From positions 1 through 60,757 of the forward strand of contig JAILZT010000031.1 of NCBI GenBank assembly GCA_023512345.1: DNA of 60,757 bases. Reading direction: 5' to 3'. The DNA comes from Paenibacillus sp. (GTDB lineage Bacteria > Bacillota > Bacilli > Paenibacillales > Paenibacillaceae). Positions 51,468-60,723 of this stretch are shown here, in pieces; position 1 is the first letter of the stretch, and each line of letters opens with the position of its first letter. A program made the translations under genes and the position numbers. A model generated the notes under the pieces. That model saw only the letters and a program-made list of their open reading frames with translations, ran no database searches and was not told the origin of the DNA.

Positions 51468-52463
51468 CTATGCTAGACGGACGAGCACTCGACCGCGAAT
51501 GGTTCCTTTTAAAATATCTTCCAACGCTTGCGGTAATTCATTTAAAGTAACTTCCCGGTATACGAGATTATCAAGATTTGCAGGCTTTAAATCTGCAGCC
51601 ATCCGCTGCCATACTTTAAGACGTTTCTCAGTAGGACAGGCTACAGAGTCAATACCTAGTAAATTAACACCACGAAGAATAAATGGTAATACAGTCGTAG
51701 GAACAGCGGTTCCACCGGTTAAGCCGCTTGCTGCAACGGAACCGCCATATGAAATTTTGCTCAGAATAGCAGCGAGAGAGTTACCGCCAACAGAGTCTAC
51801 TGCTGCCTGCCACAGTTGTTTATCCAGAGGTTTAATGGACGCTCCCATAATGTCCTCACGGGAGACTACTTCCTCTGCCCCCAAAGCTTTGAGATACTCT
51901 TCTTCAGAAGTCTTTCCTGTGCTTGCGACTACGTGGTAGCCCTTTTTCCCCAGCATGGCCACGGCTGTTCCACCTACACCGCCTGTAGCACCAGTCACCA
52001 GTATTTTACCTTTATCCGGTGCTATACCGTGTTCTTCTAAGGCTTGAATGGATAGAGCGGCAGTGAATCCTGCGGTTCCATATATCATTGCTTCTCTTAG
52101 TGATAACCCTTCAGGCAAAGGCATTACCCACTCCGCTGGAATACGCGCATATTCACTGTAGCCCCCAAAGTGAGAAACACCAATCCCATACCCACTGGCA
52201 AATACGGGTTGTCCTTCTTGGAACCTGTCGTCTGTAGAAGATACTACATGACCCGACAAATCAATCCCCGGGATAAATGGATACGATCTAATAATGTTGC
52301 CATTAGGAATGCTCGCCAATCCATCCTTATAGTTTACACTTGAATAGGATACTCTGATTATTACCTCTCCAGCAGGCAGATCCTCTAGGGTCACTGGCTT
52401 TACTGCCACCGAAAATGAGGTTTCCGATTTCTCGACAACTAACGCTTGAAATAACTCCGGCAT
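51468..52463 (-). CDS. YhdH/AcuI-like NADPH oxidoreductase
   Basis: A 331-residue medium-chain dehydrogenase/reductase of the YhdH/YhfP quinone-oxidoreductase group, which includes acryloyl-CoA reductase. Marks: VSYSSVNYKDGLA, IPGIDLSGHVVSS, YGTAGFTAALSI, the NADPH-binding VTGATGGVGGTAVAM and SYGGSVAASGLTGG. It carries no zinc-binding cysteine cluster. AAGGAG lies before the ATG. It is a single gene. Confidence 0.92.
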   Translation of the reverse strand: MPELFQALVVEKSETSFSVAVKPVTLEDLPAGEVIIRVSYSSVNYKDGLASIPNGNIIRSYPFIPGIDLSGHVVSSTDDRFQEGQPVFASGYGIGVSHFGGYSEYARIPAEWVMPLPEGLSLREAMIYGTAGFTAALSIQALEEHGIAPDKGKILVTGATGGVGGTAVAMLGKKGYHVVASTGKTSEEEYLKALGAEEVVSREDIMGASIKPLDKQLWQAAVDSVGGNSLAAILSKISYGGSVAASGLTGGTAVPTTVLPFILRGVNLLGIDSVACPTEKRLKVWQRMAADLKPANLDNLVYREVTLNELPQALEDILKGTIRGRVLVRLA

Positions 52464-52634
52464 AATAGTAATCTCCTTAAGTTGAAAATAATGTGAAAGT
52501 CATATAGATTAATTATACTATTATTTTGACGGGTCAACTTTTTAATGTCTGTGATATAACGTGCATTATTTTGCTATTCGTGTTAAACCGGAGTGATCAT
52601 GGTCCACTAACAGATATAACTGGGAGGCTTTGTC

Positions 52635-53180
52635 ATGGCTTTATCATTCTGCAAAAGAATTCATATTCTTGGTGCTTCAGGAGTGGGTACCAGTACGCTG
52701 GGGAGAGAATTGGCAAGCAGACTCCCACATCTTCACTTAGATAGTGATGATTATTTTTGGGAACATAAATTTACTATGCAAAGCAATGTTAAGGATAGGA
52801 TCAACAGAATAGAGCACGATTTGTCCTCGAAAGAACCATGGATATTGTCCGGTGCAGTATGCGGCTGGGGGGATGTGCTGATTCCTTATTTTGACCTTGT
52901 TATTTTCTTATGGATTCCGCAGGAGCTGCGGTTGGATCGATTAAGAGCAAGGGAGTATGAGAGATATGGCCATGAGATTTTTCAAGGTGGCAGTAAGTAT
53001 GAGGATAATCAGGCTTTTATGGAATGGGCGGCTTTATATGATACCGCTGGGGTTGAAGTCAGGAGCAAAGCATTACACGAACAGTGGATGACACGGCTGA
53101 AGTGTCCGATTTTGAGATTGGAGGGAGACTTTACAGTTAGTGAACGGGTTGATGTGGTTATGAACTACCTGGGAAAGTAG
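52635..53180 (+). CDS. P-loop kinase, adenylate-kinase-like
   Basis: A 181-residue P-loop NTPase with Walker A GASGVGTST near residue 13, LDSDDYFWEHKF, and the lid-like RLRAREYERYGHEIFQGG region. It resembles small AAA/adenylate kinase-like proteins of Bacillus whose substrate is unknown. GGGAGG precedes the ATG. The next gene (GNAT) follows after 75 bp. Confidence 0.88.
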   Translation: MALSFCKRIHILGASGVGTSTLGRELASRLPHLHLDSDDYFWEHKFTMQSNVKDRINRIEHDLSSKEPWILSGAVCGWGDVLIPYFDLVIFLWIPQELRLDRLRAREYERYGHEIFQGGSKYEDNQAFMEWAALYDTAGVEVRSKALHEQWMTRLKCPILRLEGDFTVSERVDVVMNYLGK

Positions 53181-53255
53181 TTTATCTGCGAGTTCATAAG
53201 TAATGCAGAATTAGAGAACCTTAAATATAACGTACAATATAAATTAGAAAGTAGG

Positions 53256-53708
53256 ATGAATTTTATGGTAGCTATACGAGAAATCGAGTCGGATTCTCTT
53301 CCAGCATTAAGCGAATTATATTCCGAACTAACCAACAAATCTACTAATTTTAACAAGCTCGAGGCTGTATACAAGGTTATAAATGCTAACAGTAACTACA
53401 TATTATTAGGTGCCTATATCGAGGGGGAGCTACTTGGGTCCGTGATGGGTATCGTTTGTTATGATCTTGTAGGAGAGTGTAAACCTTTTATGGTAATTGA
53501 AAATGTGGTGGTTTCCTCTCGAGCCCGTCGTCAGGGAGTAGGTCAAAAGCTTATGGCTGCCTTGGAAGTAATTGCACGTGAAAGAGATTGCTGGTATATC
53601 ATATTGGTTTCGGGTGAGCAGCGTAAGGAAGCGCATATTTTCTATGAAGCGTTGGGGTATAGAGAAGAAAAGGTTGAAGGCTACCGGAAGCATCTGATTT
53701 CACATTAA
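53256..53708 (+). CDS. GNAT-family N-acetyltransferase
   Basis: A 150-residue acetyltransferase with the acetyl-CoA motif VVVSSRARRQGVGQKLM and the later FYEALGYREE. The acceptor is unknown. The ATG at 53256 has AAAGTAGG directly before it; an ATG at 53265 (MVAIREIES) has better spacing and is a real alternative. A terminator follows. Confidence 0.9.
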   Translation: MNFMVAIREIESDSLPALSELYSELTNKSTNFNKLEAVYKVINANSNYILLGAYIEGELLGSVMGIVCYDLVGECKPFMVIENVVVSSRARRQGVGQKLMAALEVIARERDCWYIILVSGEQRKEAHIFYEALGYREEKVEGYRKHLISH

Positions 53709-53762
53709 TCATTCATGTTTTCTGCATAGTGTGTAAGGAAAAAGGGGATTAATACTTTATAT

Positions 53763-53794
53763 AAGCAGACCAGAAGTTTTGGTCTGCTTTTTAT
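53763..53794 (+). terminator. Terminator after GNAT gene
   Basis: Perfect arms AAGCAGACCA and TGGTCTGCTT with a 7-nt loop and T-run. Confidence 0.92.
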
Positions 53795-53927
53795 TTTGTG
53801 GACAATAAATTGATTATCATTTCACTTAGAATAAGAAACTGCATTTGACCTTCTTGGCAATAGCAATCTATAATCACCAACATGGGTTATTTGGTGTGAG
53901 TTCAACAAATGAAGGCGGGGGTTAACT

Positions 53928-55481
53928 GTGAACCAGCTGTGTAAGGTACTCATTGTAGATGATGAAATATTGGTTCGTCAGGGCATTAAATATGTGTTGG
54001 ACTGGGAAAAGGAAGGATTTCAGCTTGTAGGAGAGGCATCCAATGGGCAGGAAGCACTGGAGCTGGTCCAAACGCTTAAGCCCCATATTGTGATTACAGA
54101 TATTGTGATGCCCGTTATGGACGGCCAGGAGCTAACTCGTATTGTGAAACGGGATTATCCGGAGATTGAGGTTATTGTGTTAAGCAGCTTTAGTGAATTC
54201 CATTACGTGCGCTCTACCTTCCAAAGTGGGGTAGCTGATTATATTTTGAAGCCAAAATTGGAGGCAGAGGGATTGCTCCAAGTGCTAAATAAAACGAAGG
54301 ACAAAATTCCTGGCCTAGTTACTGCAGGATCCACGGATGAGGAGATACTTTCTGTAGATGCTCTTCTCAGCAGGCTGATTTCCGGTTATGAGATAGAACC
54401 TGACTATGATGTATTGTCCCATAAATTCCCCCATAAGCTATTTTTCTATCTGGGCTGTGATCCAGGACCCGGTAAGATTACCGATAGACAAGCCTTAGAC
54501 AAGCTTAAGGCAGTGATCATAACCAAATTAGAAGAGCAAGTTCCTAATCTTATTCATCATCCTGTTCCGGCAGAACAGAGCATGATCTTATTTCTGATCA
54601 ATCTGAACGAGAATCAATGGAGTCAAACGCTTCAAGCTGTGAGGTTCATGTCCGAATGGTTGGCAGAGACGGAACCAGAGCTTCGATGGGTGTTTAGTGA
54701 GCGGTTTGACGAGTGGAATAAGGCTTCGGAAGTATATAATAATAGTTACCTGAAGCTTCTCCAGTATCGCTTTTTTCTCCCTGACAAAGTGCTTCTAATT
54801 CATGAGGAGCTGCCTAAACTCAAGGATGAGTCTGACAAGTTCAATTTGTCCCATTTTACAGAGCAGATTAAAAGGCTGCAACTGGAGGAAGCTTTTGCGG
54901 ATCTAAGACAGTATGTGGCTTCGTTGTCAATGCACTATGAAAGCGATGTTTTTGAATTCAAATCATTTTTAGGAAATATCATTTTTAATGTCACCAATCA
55001 ATTAAGTCATATCAAGGCACTAGAGGAAGACAAATATGCCATGTTTCGCGCTATAGACGAGGCACAGGATGTGGATGAGACTACCCATGTATTAGAGTCT
55101 TTTATGAGCAATGTTATTCAGCATACATCTGCTTCCGGAGGCCCTCAAGCCAGTAACGCGAATATGAACCGGCTGCTGGAGTACATCGAAGACCACTATG
55201 CTGAACCATTGAGTTTGACGGAGCTCGCCAAGCATTTTCACTTTAACCCGTCGTATTTATCAAGTCTTTTTACTTCACATAACAAAGAAGGCTTTAAGGA
55301 ACATTTGAATAAGGTGAGAACAGATAAAGCCGCGGAGCTGCTTCGAATGGATGGGGCCTCTATTTCGGAGATAAGCAGTATGGTTGGGTATGGGGATCAT
55401 AGCTATTTCTGCAAAGTGTTCAAAAAATACACGGGACAATCGCCTAGTCATTATAGAAGGCAATATTACAGACAGGAGTAG
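53928..55481 (+). CDS. YesN-like response regulator with AraC output domain
   Basis: A 517-residue regulator. Receiver domain with acidic pair DDE at 11-13, phosphorylated Asp58 in ITDIVMPVMDG and lysine in YILKPKL. A long middle region leads to a C-terminal AraC domain (LSLTELAKHFHFNPSYLSSLFTSHNKEGFKEHL and ISEISSMVGYGDHSYFCKVFKKYTGQSPSHYRR). Start is GTG, with GCGGGGG upstream. The kinase gene follows after 7 bp, i.e. in the order regulator then kinase, the reverse of the first pair at 21149. The ABC importer at 57454 is the likely target. Confidence 0.95.
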   Translation: MNQLCKVLIVDDEILVRQGIKYVLDWEKEGFQLVGEASNGQEALELVQTLKPHIVITDIVMPVMDGQELTRIVKRDYPEIEVIVLSSFSEFHYVRSTFQSGVADYILKPKLEAEGLLQVLNKTKDKIPGLVTAGSTDEEILSVDALLSRLISGYEIEPDYDVLSHKFPHKLFFYLGCDPGPGKITDRQALDKLKAVIITKLEEQVPNLIHHPVPAEQSMILFLINLNENQWSQTLQAVRFMSEWLAETEPELRWVFSERFDEWNKASEVYNNSYLKLLQYRFFLPDKVLLIHEELPKLKDESDKFNLSHFTEQIKRLQLEEAFADLRQYVASLSMHYESDVFEFKSFLGNIIFNVTNQLSHIKALEEDKYAMFRAIDEAQDVDETTHVLESFMSNVIQHTSASGGPQASNANMNRLLEYIEDHYAEPLSLTELAKHFHFNPSYLSSLFTSHNKEGFKEHLNKVRTDKAAELLRMDGASISEISSMVGYGDHSYFCKVFKKYTGQSPSHYRRQYYRQE

Positions 55482-55488
55482 GACAGCT

Positions 55489-57261
55489 ATGAAAGCAATC
55501 ATGGAAAGGTTCAAATTTTACAGTCTTTTTATCAAAATATTCATTGTCATGGTGATTAGCATTATAGCTGTAGCCATCTCAGCATCATGGACTACCGTGC
55601 GTATGTCGGAGAAACTGTTTATGGAAACCTTCAGTATTACGAATTCTAAAGTGATCAATCAGATCAAAGCGAATTTTGAATCCTTTCATTATTCAATCGT
55701 AACAGCCACCAATAATACACAGCTAAGCGGCACAATTAAGACCTTCTTAACAGAAAAAGATTCTGATTCTCTCAGGATGCTTCGAACCTATTACAACATG
55801 ACCACCCAAATGAAAAGGATTCAGTCTAATGTAGACCCTTATCAGGTTGGGATTAAGATTATGGGGGAAAATGGACGCAGCTACTCCACTAACACGAATA
55901 ATTTACTTATGACTGATAATGAGTTAAGAAATCACACACTAACACTAAATACGCATGCCGAACCCAAAAGACTGATGTATCAGTTCTTTAAGGAAAGCAG
56001 TACCGCTACATCGACTATAGAGGCGGTAATTGTCGCCAGCAAATCTTTGATGGAACGAACCACAGGTGATATTTATGGATCCCTGTATTTTACGATTCAT
56101 GAAAAGGCGTTTCAATCCTTTTACTCAAGTATGGTCAGCGGCGGAAATGATGTTGCCATTTTGAATAAGGATGGTTTTATTGTTTCAAGCAACCGAAGTG
56201 AACTTTTGGGGCAAAAAGCGGATGATTTATTGCAAGATGCCAAGGATATACAAGAGAAAGGGCTGGATTATAAAAACGTAAATTTCCGCGACAAGGATGT
56301 TATTGTTTTAGCGGATTATCTATCTTCCTACGATTTCTATATTGTAAATATGATTGATAAGAAGACAGCTCTGGGACAAATGGTGGATACCAAAATGGTG
56401 GCTTTAATCTGCTCGGCCATTGTTATTGTTGCCCTTATAGTTGTCTTTTTAATTTCTAGAAAACTTACACGTTCCCTGACACTGTTAAGCCGCCAAATGT
56501 CCAAAATTACAGAGCGTAATTTCCATAATTACATCACAGTAACGGGCAGCTTCGAATTTCAAGAGCTAGGACATGCCTATAATTATATGCTGGACGAATT
56601 AAATGACTACGTCGACAGGCTTGTGCACACACAAAAGGAACAGCGTAATGCGGAACTGGCCGCACTTCAGCAGCAGATTAATCCGCATTTTTTGTACAAC
56701 ACGCTTACCTCAGTTAAATTTCTAGTGCAGCAGGGCAGTAAAGATAAGGCCGTCCACACCATCCATGCGTTGATTTCTTTACTACAAAATGCTCTTAGCA
56801 ATGTCAGTGAAACGATTACAGTATCGCAGGAACTGGATAATTTGAAATCCTATGTCTTCATTAACCATGTGCGTTATGGGGAGCGGATAAAAGTTAACTT
56901 TTTCATAGCCCCTGACTGTATTGATTTTCATGTGCCTAAGCTGATTATTCAGCCGTTTATTGAGAATGCATTCTTTCATGCTTTTAATAAGAAGAGTGAG
57001 GGTTATATTCATGTACTGATCTCGCAAGAATCCGGTTCTCTCTTGTGCGAGGTTGTTGATAATGGAGATGGGATGGAAAGTGGAGGGGCAGAGTTGTCTC
57101 TTTCGAACGAGAGCAAGCGCCAATTGTTTACGGGCATTGGTATCAAAAATGTCCATGATCGGATTATTCTGCTATACGGTGATGAATACGGAGTTACGAT
57201 TATGAGCAAAGTAAATGAAGGAACGACGATCAAAATTCGCCTGCCGCTGATAAAGATATAA
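55489..57261 (+). CDS. Sensor histidine kinase (YesM-like)
   Basis: A 590-residue kinase. Membrane helix (IKIFIVMVISIIAVAISASW), an outside Cache-type sensor of ~260 residues, a second helix (VALICSAIVIVALIVVFLIS), HAMP and the LytS/YesM core, with the phosphorylated histidine at about residue 400 in QQINPHFLYNTL and an ATP-binding VVDNGDGME. The frame is open from 55384, overlapping the regulator, but ACAGGAG before 55489 sets the start. It partners the regulator directly upstream and probably senses the sugar carried by the following importer. Confidence 0.95.
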   Translation: MKAIMERFKFYSLFIKIFIVMVISIIAVAISASWTTVRMSEKLFMETFSITNSKVINQIKANFESFHYSIVTATNNTQLSGTIKTFLTEKDSDSLRMLRTYYNMTTQMKRIQSNVDPYQVGIKIMGENGRSYSTNTNNLLMTDNELRNHTLTLNTHAEPKRLMYQFFKESSTATSTIEAVIVASKSLMERTTGDIYGSLYFTIHEKAFQSFYSSMVSGGNDVAILNKDGFIVSSNRSELLGQKADDLLQDAKDIQEKGLDYKNVNFRDKDVIVLADYLSSYDFYIVNMIDKKTALGQMVDTKMVALICSAIVIVALIVVFLISRKLTRSLTLLSRQMSKITERNFHNYITVTGSFEFQELGHAYNYMLDELNDYVDRLVHTQKEQRNAELAALQQQINPHFLYNTLTSVKFLVQQGSKDKAVHTIHALISLLQNALSNVSETITVSQELDNLKSYVFINHVRYGERIKVNFFIAPDCIDFHVPKLIIQPFIENAFFHAFNKKSEGYIHVLISQESGSLLCEVVDNGDGMESGGAELSLSNESKRQLFTGIGIKNVHDRIILLYGDEYGVTIMSKVNEGTTIKIRLPLIKI

Positions 57262-57301
57262 AAATAATGCTAATTTCAAAAGAAAGAACAAATTAGGCAT
57301 G

Positions 57302-57409
57302 GGTAGCGCTTTCAATGAGGCGAAATAATGACAAATGATCATAAAGTTATTTCTAACGATACATTTAGTCACGATGATAAGATGAATATGTGATCAGGAA
57401 GCGCTTTCA
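57302..57409. promoter_or_regulatory. Two cre-like palindromes upstream of the third importer
   Basis: Read on the minus strand, TTGAAAGCGCTACC (57302-57315) and TGAAAGCGCTTCCT (57396-57409) both contain the cre core. They lie 94 bp apart in the 192-bp gap ahead of the binding-protein gene, suggesting strong catabolite control. Confidence 0.55.
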
Positions 57410-57453
57410 GCTACGCGCAAAAGAAAGCAACATACAAAAAGGGGATGAAGACT

Positions 57454-58761
57454 TTGAAAAAAATCTTTGCGTTAGTGTTAATTTGTATGATGATACTGAC
57501 AGCCTGCGGATCCAATTCAGGCTCGAAGAATACAGCGGATGCTGGGAACACAGGAAAGGCAAGTAACGAAGCCAAGGAAATTACAATTTGGGCTTGGGAC
57601 CCAGCCTTTAATATTGCAGCTCTAGAAGAAGCTAAAAAGACTTACGCTGCTATTAATCCTGATGTGAAAGTTAACATTATCGAGTATGCCCAAAGTGATA
57701 TTATCCAAAAGCTAAACACTGGACTTAACTCCGGTACAACAAAAGGTTTACCGAACATTGTTCTAATCGAAGATTATAGAGCACAAGGATTTCTTCAATC
57801 CTATAAGGATTCCTTCTATGATCTGAGCAACTCCATTAAAGGCACTGATTTTGCAGACTACAAGAGTGGCCCAACCAGCCTGGATGGCAAACAATATGGT
57901 ATTCCATTTGACTCTGGTGTAACCGGGTTATATGTGAGAACAGACTATTTGGAGCAAGCTGGCTACAAGCTTTCTGATTTGCAGAACATTGATTGGAAGC
58001 AATACATTGAAATTGGTAAAAAAGTAAAAGAGAAAACAGGCAAGGCTCTGATTACACTGGATCCAAATGACCTTGGTATCATCCGTATGATGATCCAATC
58101 CGCAGGTTCTTGGTATTTAACAGAAGATGGTAAAACACCTAATCTTGCTAACAACGAAGCATTGAAACAAGCTTTTGAAGTTTACAAAGAATTGATGGAT
58201 TCCAATGTGGCTAATGTTCATGCGGATTGGAGCCAATTCGTAGCTGCACTGAACAATGGGGATGTTGCTTCAGTTCCTACAGGCAACTGGATTACAGCTT
58301 CCATTAAAGCTGAAGAAACACAATCCGGTAAATGGGGAATCGCACCACTTCCTACACTTCCAGGTAACGACAAATCCGTACATGCTTCCAACCTTGGCGG
58401 CAGCTCATGGTACGTAATGAACGTAGATGGCGCAGATACGGCAGCAGACTTTATGGCTAAAACTTTTGGTTCTGATGTAGAACTGTACCAAAAGCTGCTT
58501 ACAGATATCGGAGTTATCGGAACATTCAAAGCTGCGGCAAGTGGCGAAGCTTACGGCCAAGCTAATGAGTTCTTCGGAGGTCAAAAAGTAGTTAGTGATT
58601 TCGCAGCTTGGACAGAGCAAATTCCTAGCGTAAATTATGGTATCCATACCTATGCTATCGAAGACATTATGATTGTTGAAATGCAAAATTACCTGAACGG
58701 TAAAGATATCGACAAGGTATTAAGCGATGCACAGGCTCAGGCAGAATCTCAGATTAAATAA
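57454..58761 (+). CDS. Sugar-binding lipoprotein of the third ABC importer
   Basis: A 435-residue family 1 solute-binding protein. Signal peptide MKKIFALVLICMMILTAC with lipobox LTAC, Ser/Asn/Lys-rich linker, then lobes with ITIWAWDPAFNIAALEEAKKTY, GIPFDSGVTGLYVRTDYL and NLGGSSWYVMN. The frame opens at an ATG (57445), but AAGGGG ends right before it; spacing fits the TTG at 57454, giving the conventional MKKIF start. It precedes two permease genes and follows a two-component pair. Confidence 0.92.
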   Translation: MKKIFALVLICMMILTACGSNSGSKNTADAGNTGKASNEAKEITIWAWDPAFNIAALEEAKKTYAAINPDVKVNIIEYAQSDIIQKLNTGLNSGTTKGLPNIVLIEDYRAQGFLQSYKDSFYDLSNSIKGTDFADYKSGPTSLDGKQYGIPFDSGVTGLYVRTDYLEQAGYKLSDLQNIDWKQYIEIGKKVKEKTGKALITLDPNDLGIIRMMIQSAGSWYLTEDGKTPNLANNEALKQAFEVYKELMDSNVANVHADWSQFVAALNNGDVASVPTGNWITASIKAEETQSGKWGIAPLPTLPGNDKSVHASNLGGSSWYVMNVDGADTAADFMAKTFGSDVELYQKLLTDIGVIGTFKAAASGEAYGQANEFFGGQKVVSDFAAWTEQIPSVNYGIHTYAIEDIMIVEMQNYLNGKDIDKVLSDAQAQAESQIK

Positions 58762-58786
58762 GAAATAAGTTAGAATTATTTTCGGG

Positions 58787-58853
58787 ATAACCTTGATCGT
58801 CATCTGCTACTCCAGCGGTCAGGAGTGTGAGAGAGCGATCAAGGTTATTTTTA
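58787..58853 (+). terminator. Intercistronic terminator or attenuator
   Basis: Perfect 13-bp arms ATAACCTTGATCG and CGATCAAGGTTAT with a ~36-nt loop and a following TTTTT. It lies between the binding protein and first permease, so partial read-through would set the unequal expression typical of these operons. Confidence 0.8.
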
Positions 58854-58884
58854 TCAGATCTAAATTCAAAGGGGTTGGGCCGTT

Positions 58885-59781
58885 GTGAAAAATACGAACT
58901 CAAACATGAGTATCCGTCGCAGGAGTGTACTAACCGGATGGTCCTTCATCCTGTTATCCGTAGTGCTTATATTCATTTTTTATTTCTATCCGATGATACA
59001 GGCGTTAATCATGTCCTTTCAGACCGGGACGGGAAGTAATCTTGAATTCACTGGTTTAGATAACTATAAGAGAATGTTCTCAGATGCAATGTTTTTCACG
59101 GCAGTTAAGAACACCTTTATTTATTTGTTGGTGCAAGTGCCCGTCATGATCGTTCTAGCACTGTTTATATCCGTACTACTGAATGACAGCAAGCTAAAAT
59201 TCAAAGGCTTTTTCCGGACAGCCATTTTTTTACCTTGTGTAACCTCATTGGTTGCCTATTCTATCGTTTTTAAGTATTTGTTCGCAGGCAATGGCCTAGT
59301 CAATACGTTTTTATTGAATCTGCACTTGATTGATACTCCAATTGGATGGATTACTGATCCTTTCTGGGCAAAAATTACGATTGTAATCGCCATTACCTGG
59401 CGTTGGACTGGATATAACATGATTTTTTATCTGTCTGCTTTGCAAAATATCGACAATTCCATTTATGAGGCAGCCAAAATTGATGGGGCTTCCGCAGCGC
59501 GACAGTTTTTTGGAATCACGATTCCTCTGTTGAAGCCGATCATCTTGTTTACCTCTATTACCTCAACGATTGGTACCCTGCAATTGTTCGACGAGGTAAT
59601 GAATATTACTAAAGGCGGACCCGGAAACTCAACGCTCACCATTTCTCAATATATTTATAATCTGTCCTTTAAGTATTCTTCAGACTTCGGGTATGCGGCT
59701 ACGGTATCCTATTCAATCGTAATTATGATCATATTGCTTTCGTTCCTCCAGTTCAAAGTGGCAGGTGATAAAAATGCTTAA
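58885..59781 (+). CDS. ABC sugar importer permease, MalF type
   Basis: A 298-residue CUT1 permease with six hydrophobic helices (first: GWSFILLSVVLIFIFYFYPMI) and the EAA loop SIYEAAKIDGASAARQFFGITIP. Start is GTG, with AAAGGGG upstream. It ends overlapping the second permease by 8 bp. Confidence 0.93.
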   Translation: MKNTNSNMSIRRRSVLTGWSFILLSVVLIFIFYFYPMIQALIMSFQTGTGSNLEFTGLDNYKRMFSDAMFFTAVKNTFIYLLVQVPVMIVLALFISVLLNDSKLKFKGFFRTAIFLPCVTSLVAYSIVFKYLFAGNGLVNTFLLNLHLIDTPIGWITDPFWAKITIVIAITWRWTGYNMIFYLSALQNIDNSIYEAAKIDGASAARQFFGITIPLLKPIILFTSITSTIGTLQLFDEVMNITKGGPGNSTLTISQYIYNLSFKYSSDFGYAATVSYSIVIMIILLSFLQFKVAGDKNA

Positions 59782-60598
59782 GAGCAAACGATTTTTCACA
59801 TACCTATTCCTGAGCATTATTTCTTTTGTATCCATCTTCCCGTTTCTATGGATGGTTATAAGCTCAACGAATAAGTCGGTCGATGTAACAGGTGGAAGAC
59901 TGCTGCCGGGTACTCATTTGATGGAGAACTTCCGTAAGCTATTGGAAACGACAGACCTTCAATTATCACTTGTTAACTCAGCTAAAATTTCTATTACAAC
60001 TACCGTGTTGGCACTGCTTATCGCTTCTCTGGCCGGATATGGATTCGAGGTATTCAGAAGCCGTTCCAAGGATATTGTTTTCAACATCCTATTGTTGTCT
60101 ATGATGATTCCTTTTGCGGCTATGATGGTGCCGTTATACCGGATGTTTGCCAATGTTTCGGATGCTATTCCGTGGATAGGCATAGATACAATGACCTCAG
60201 TTATTCTTCCGACTGTGACTACGGCGTTCCTAATTTTCTTCTTCCGCCAGAGCACGAAGATGTTTCCTAAGGAACTGCTTGAAGCTGGGCGTATAGATGG
60301 ACTAAATGAGCTGAATATCTTTTTGCGGATATTTATCCCAACAATGAAAACAACCTATGCAGCTGCGGCAATCATTACGTTCATGTCCAGCTGGAATAAC
60401 TACCTTTGGCCTTTGATTGTTCTGCAATCTCCTGAGACCAAAACCATGCCGTTGCTGATCTCTATCCTTGGTTCAGGTTATGCACCGGATTATGGCATGA
60501 TCTTAATAGCCATCGTTATCGGAACCCTTCCAACCGCTATTGTGTTCTTCTTGATGCAGAAGCAGTTTGTGGCCGGGATGACGGGATCTGTGAAATAA
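59774..60598 (+). CDS. ABC sugar importer permease, MalG type
   Basis: A 274-residue CUT1 permease with six hydrophobic helices and the EAA-like loop KELLEAGRIDGLNELNIFLRIFIP (an Ala-to-Gly variant at the third position). The end MQKQFVAGMTGSVK is typical of the family. The frame opens at GTG 59765, but AGGTG fits the ATG at 59774. No ATPase gene is seen before the window ends. Confidence 0.92.
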   Translation: MLKSKRFFTYLFLSIISFVSIFPFLWMVISSTNKSVDVTGGRLLPGTHLMENFRKLLETTDLQLSLVNSAKISITTTVLALLIASLAGYGFEVFRSRSKDIVFNILLLSMMIPFAAMMVPLYRMFANVSDAIPWIGIDTMTSVILPTVTTAFLIFFFRQSTKMFPKELLEAGRIDGLNELNIFLRIFIPTMKTTYAAAAIITFMSSWNNYLWPLIVLQSPETKTMPLLISILGSGYAPDYGMILIAIVIGTLPTAIVFFLMQKQFVAGMTGSVK

Positions 60599-60687
60599 GG
60601 GGATCAGTGAAATAAAGAACGTTGTTAGAGTTTGAATTTAACTTAACGGAAAACTAAAAGATAAGTTCGAAAACTAAAGACAAAACT

Positions 60688-60723
60688 AAATACAAAAGAA
60701 AATACAAAAGAAAATACAAAAGA
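60688..60723. repeat. Three perfect 12-bp tandem repeats
   Basis: AAATACAAAAGA is repeated three times without change, preceded by looser A-rich relatives (60640-60687). It lies after the last permease stop and upstream of whatever follows beyond the window. It may be an untranslated leader or a slippage-prone region. Confidence 0.85.

Noticed and set aside
51412..51939. Plus-strand 175-residue frame
   Set aside because: Antisense shadow of the YhdH-like oxidoreductase, which has clear motifs and a proper start on the minus strand.
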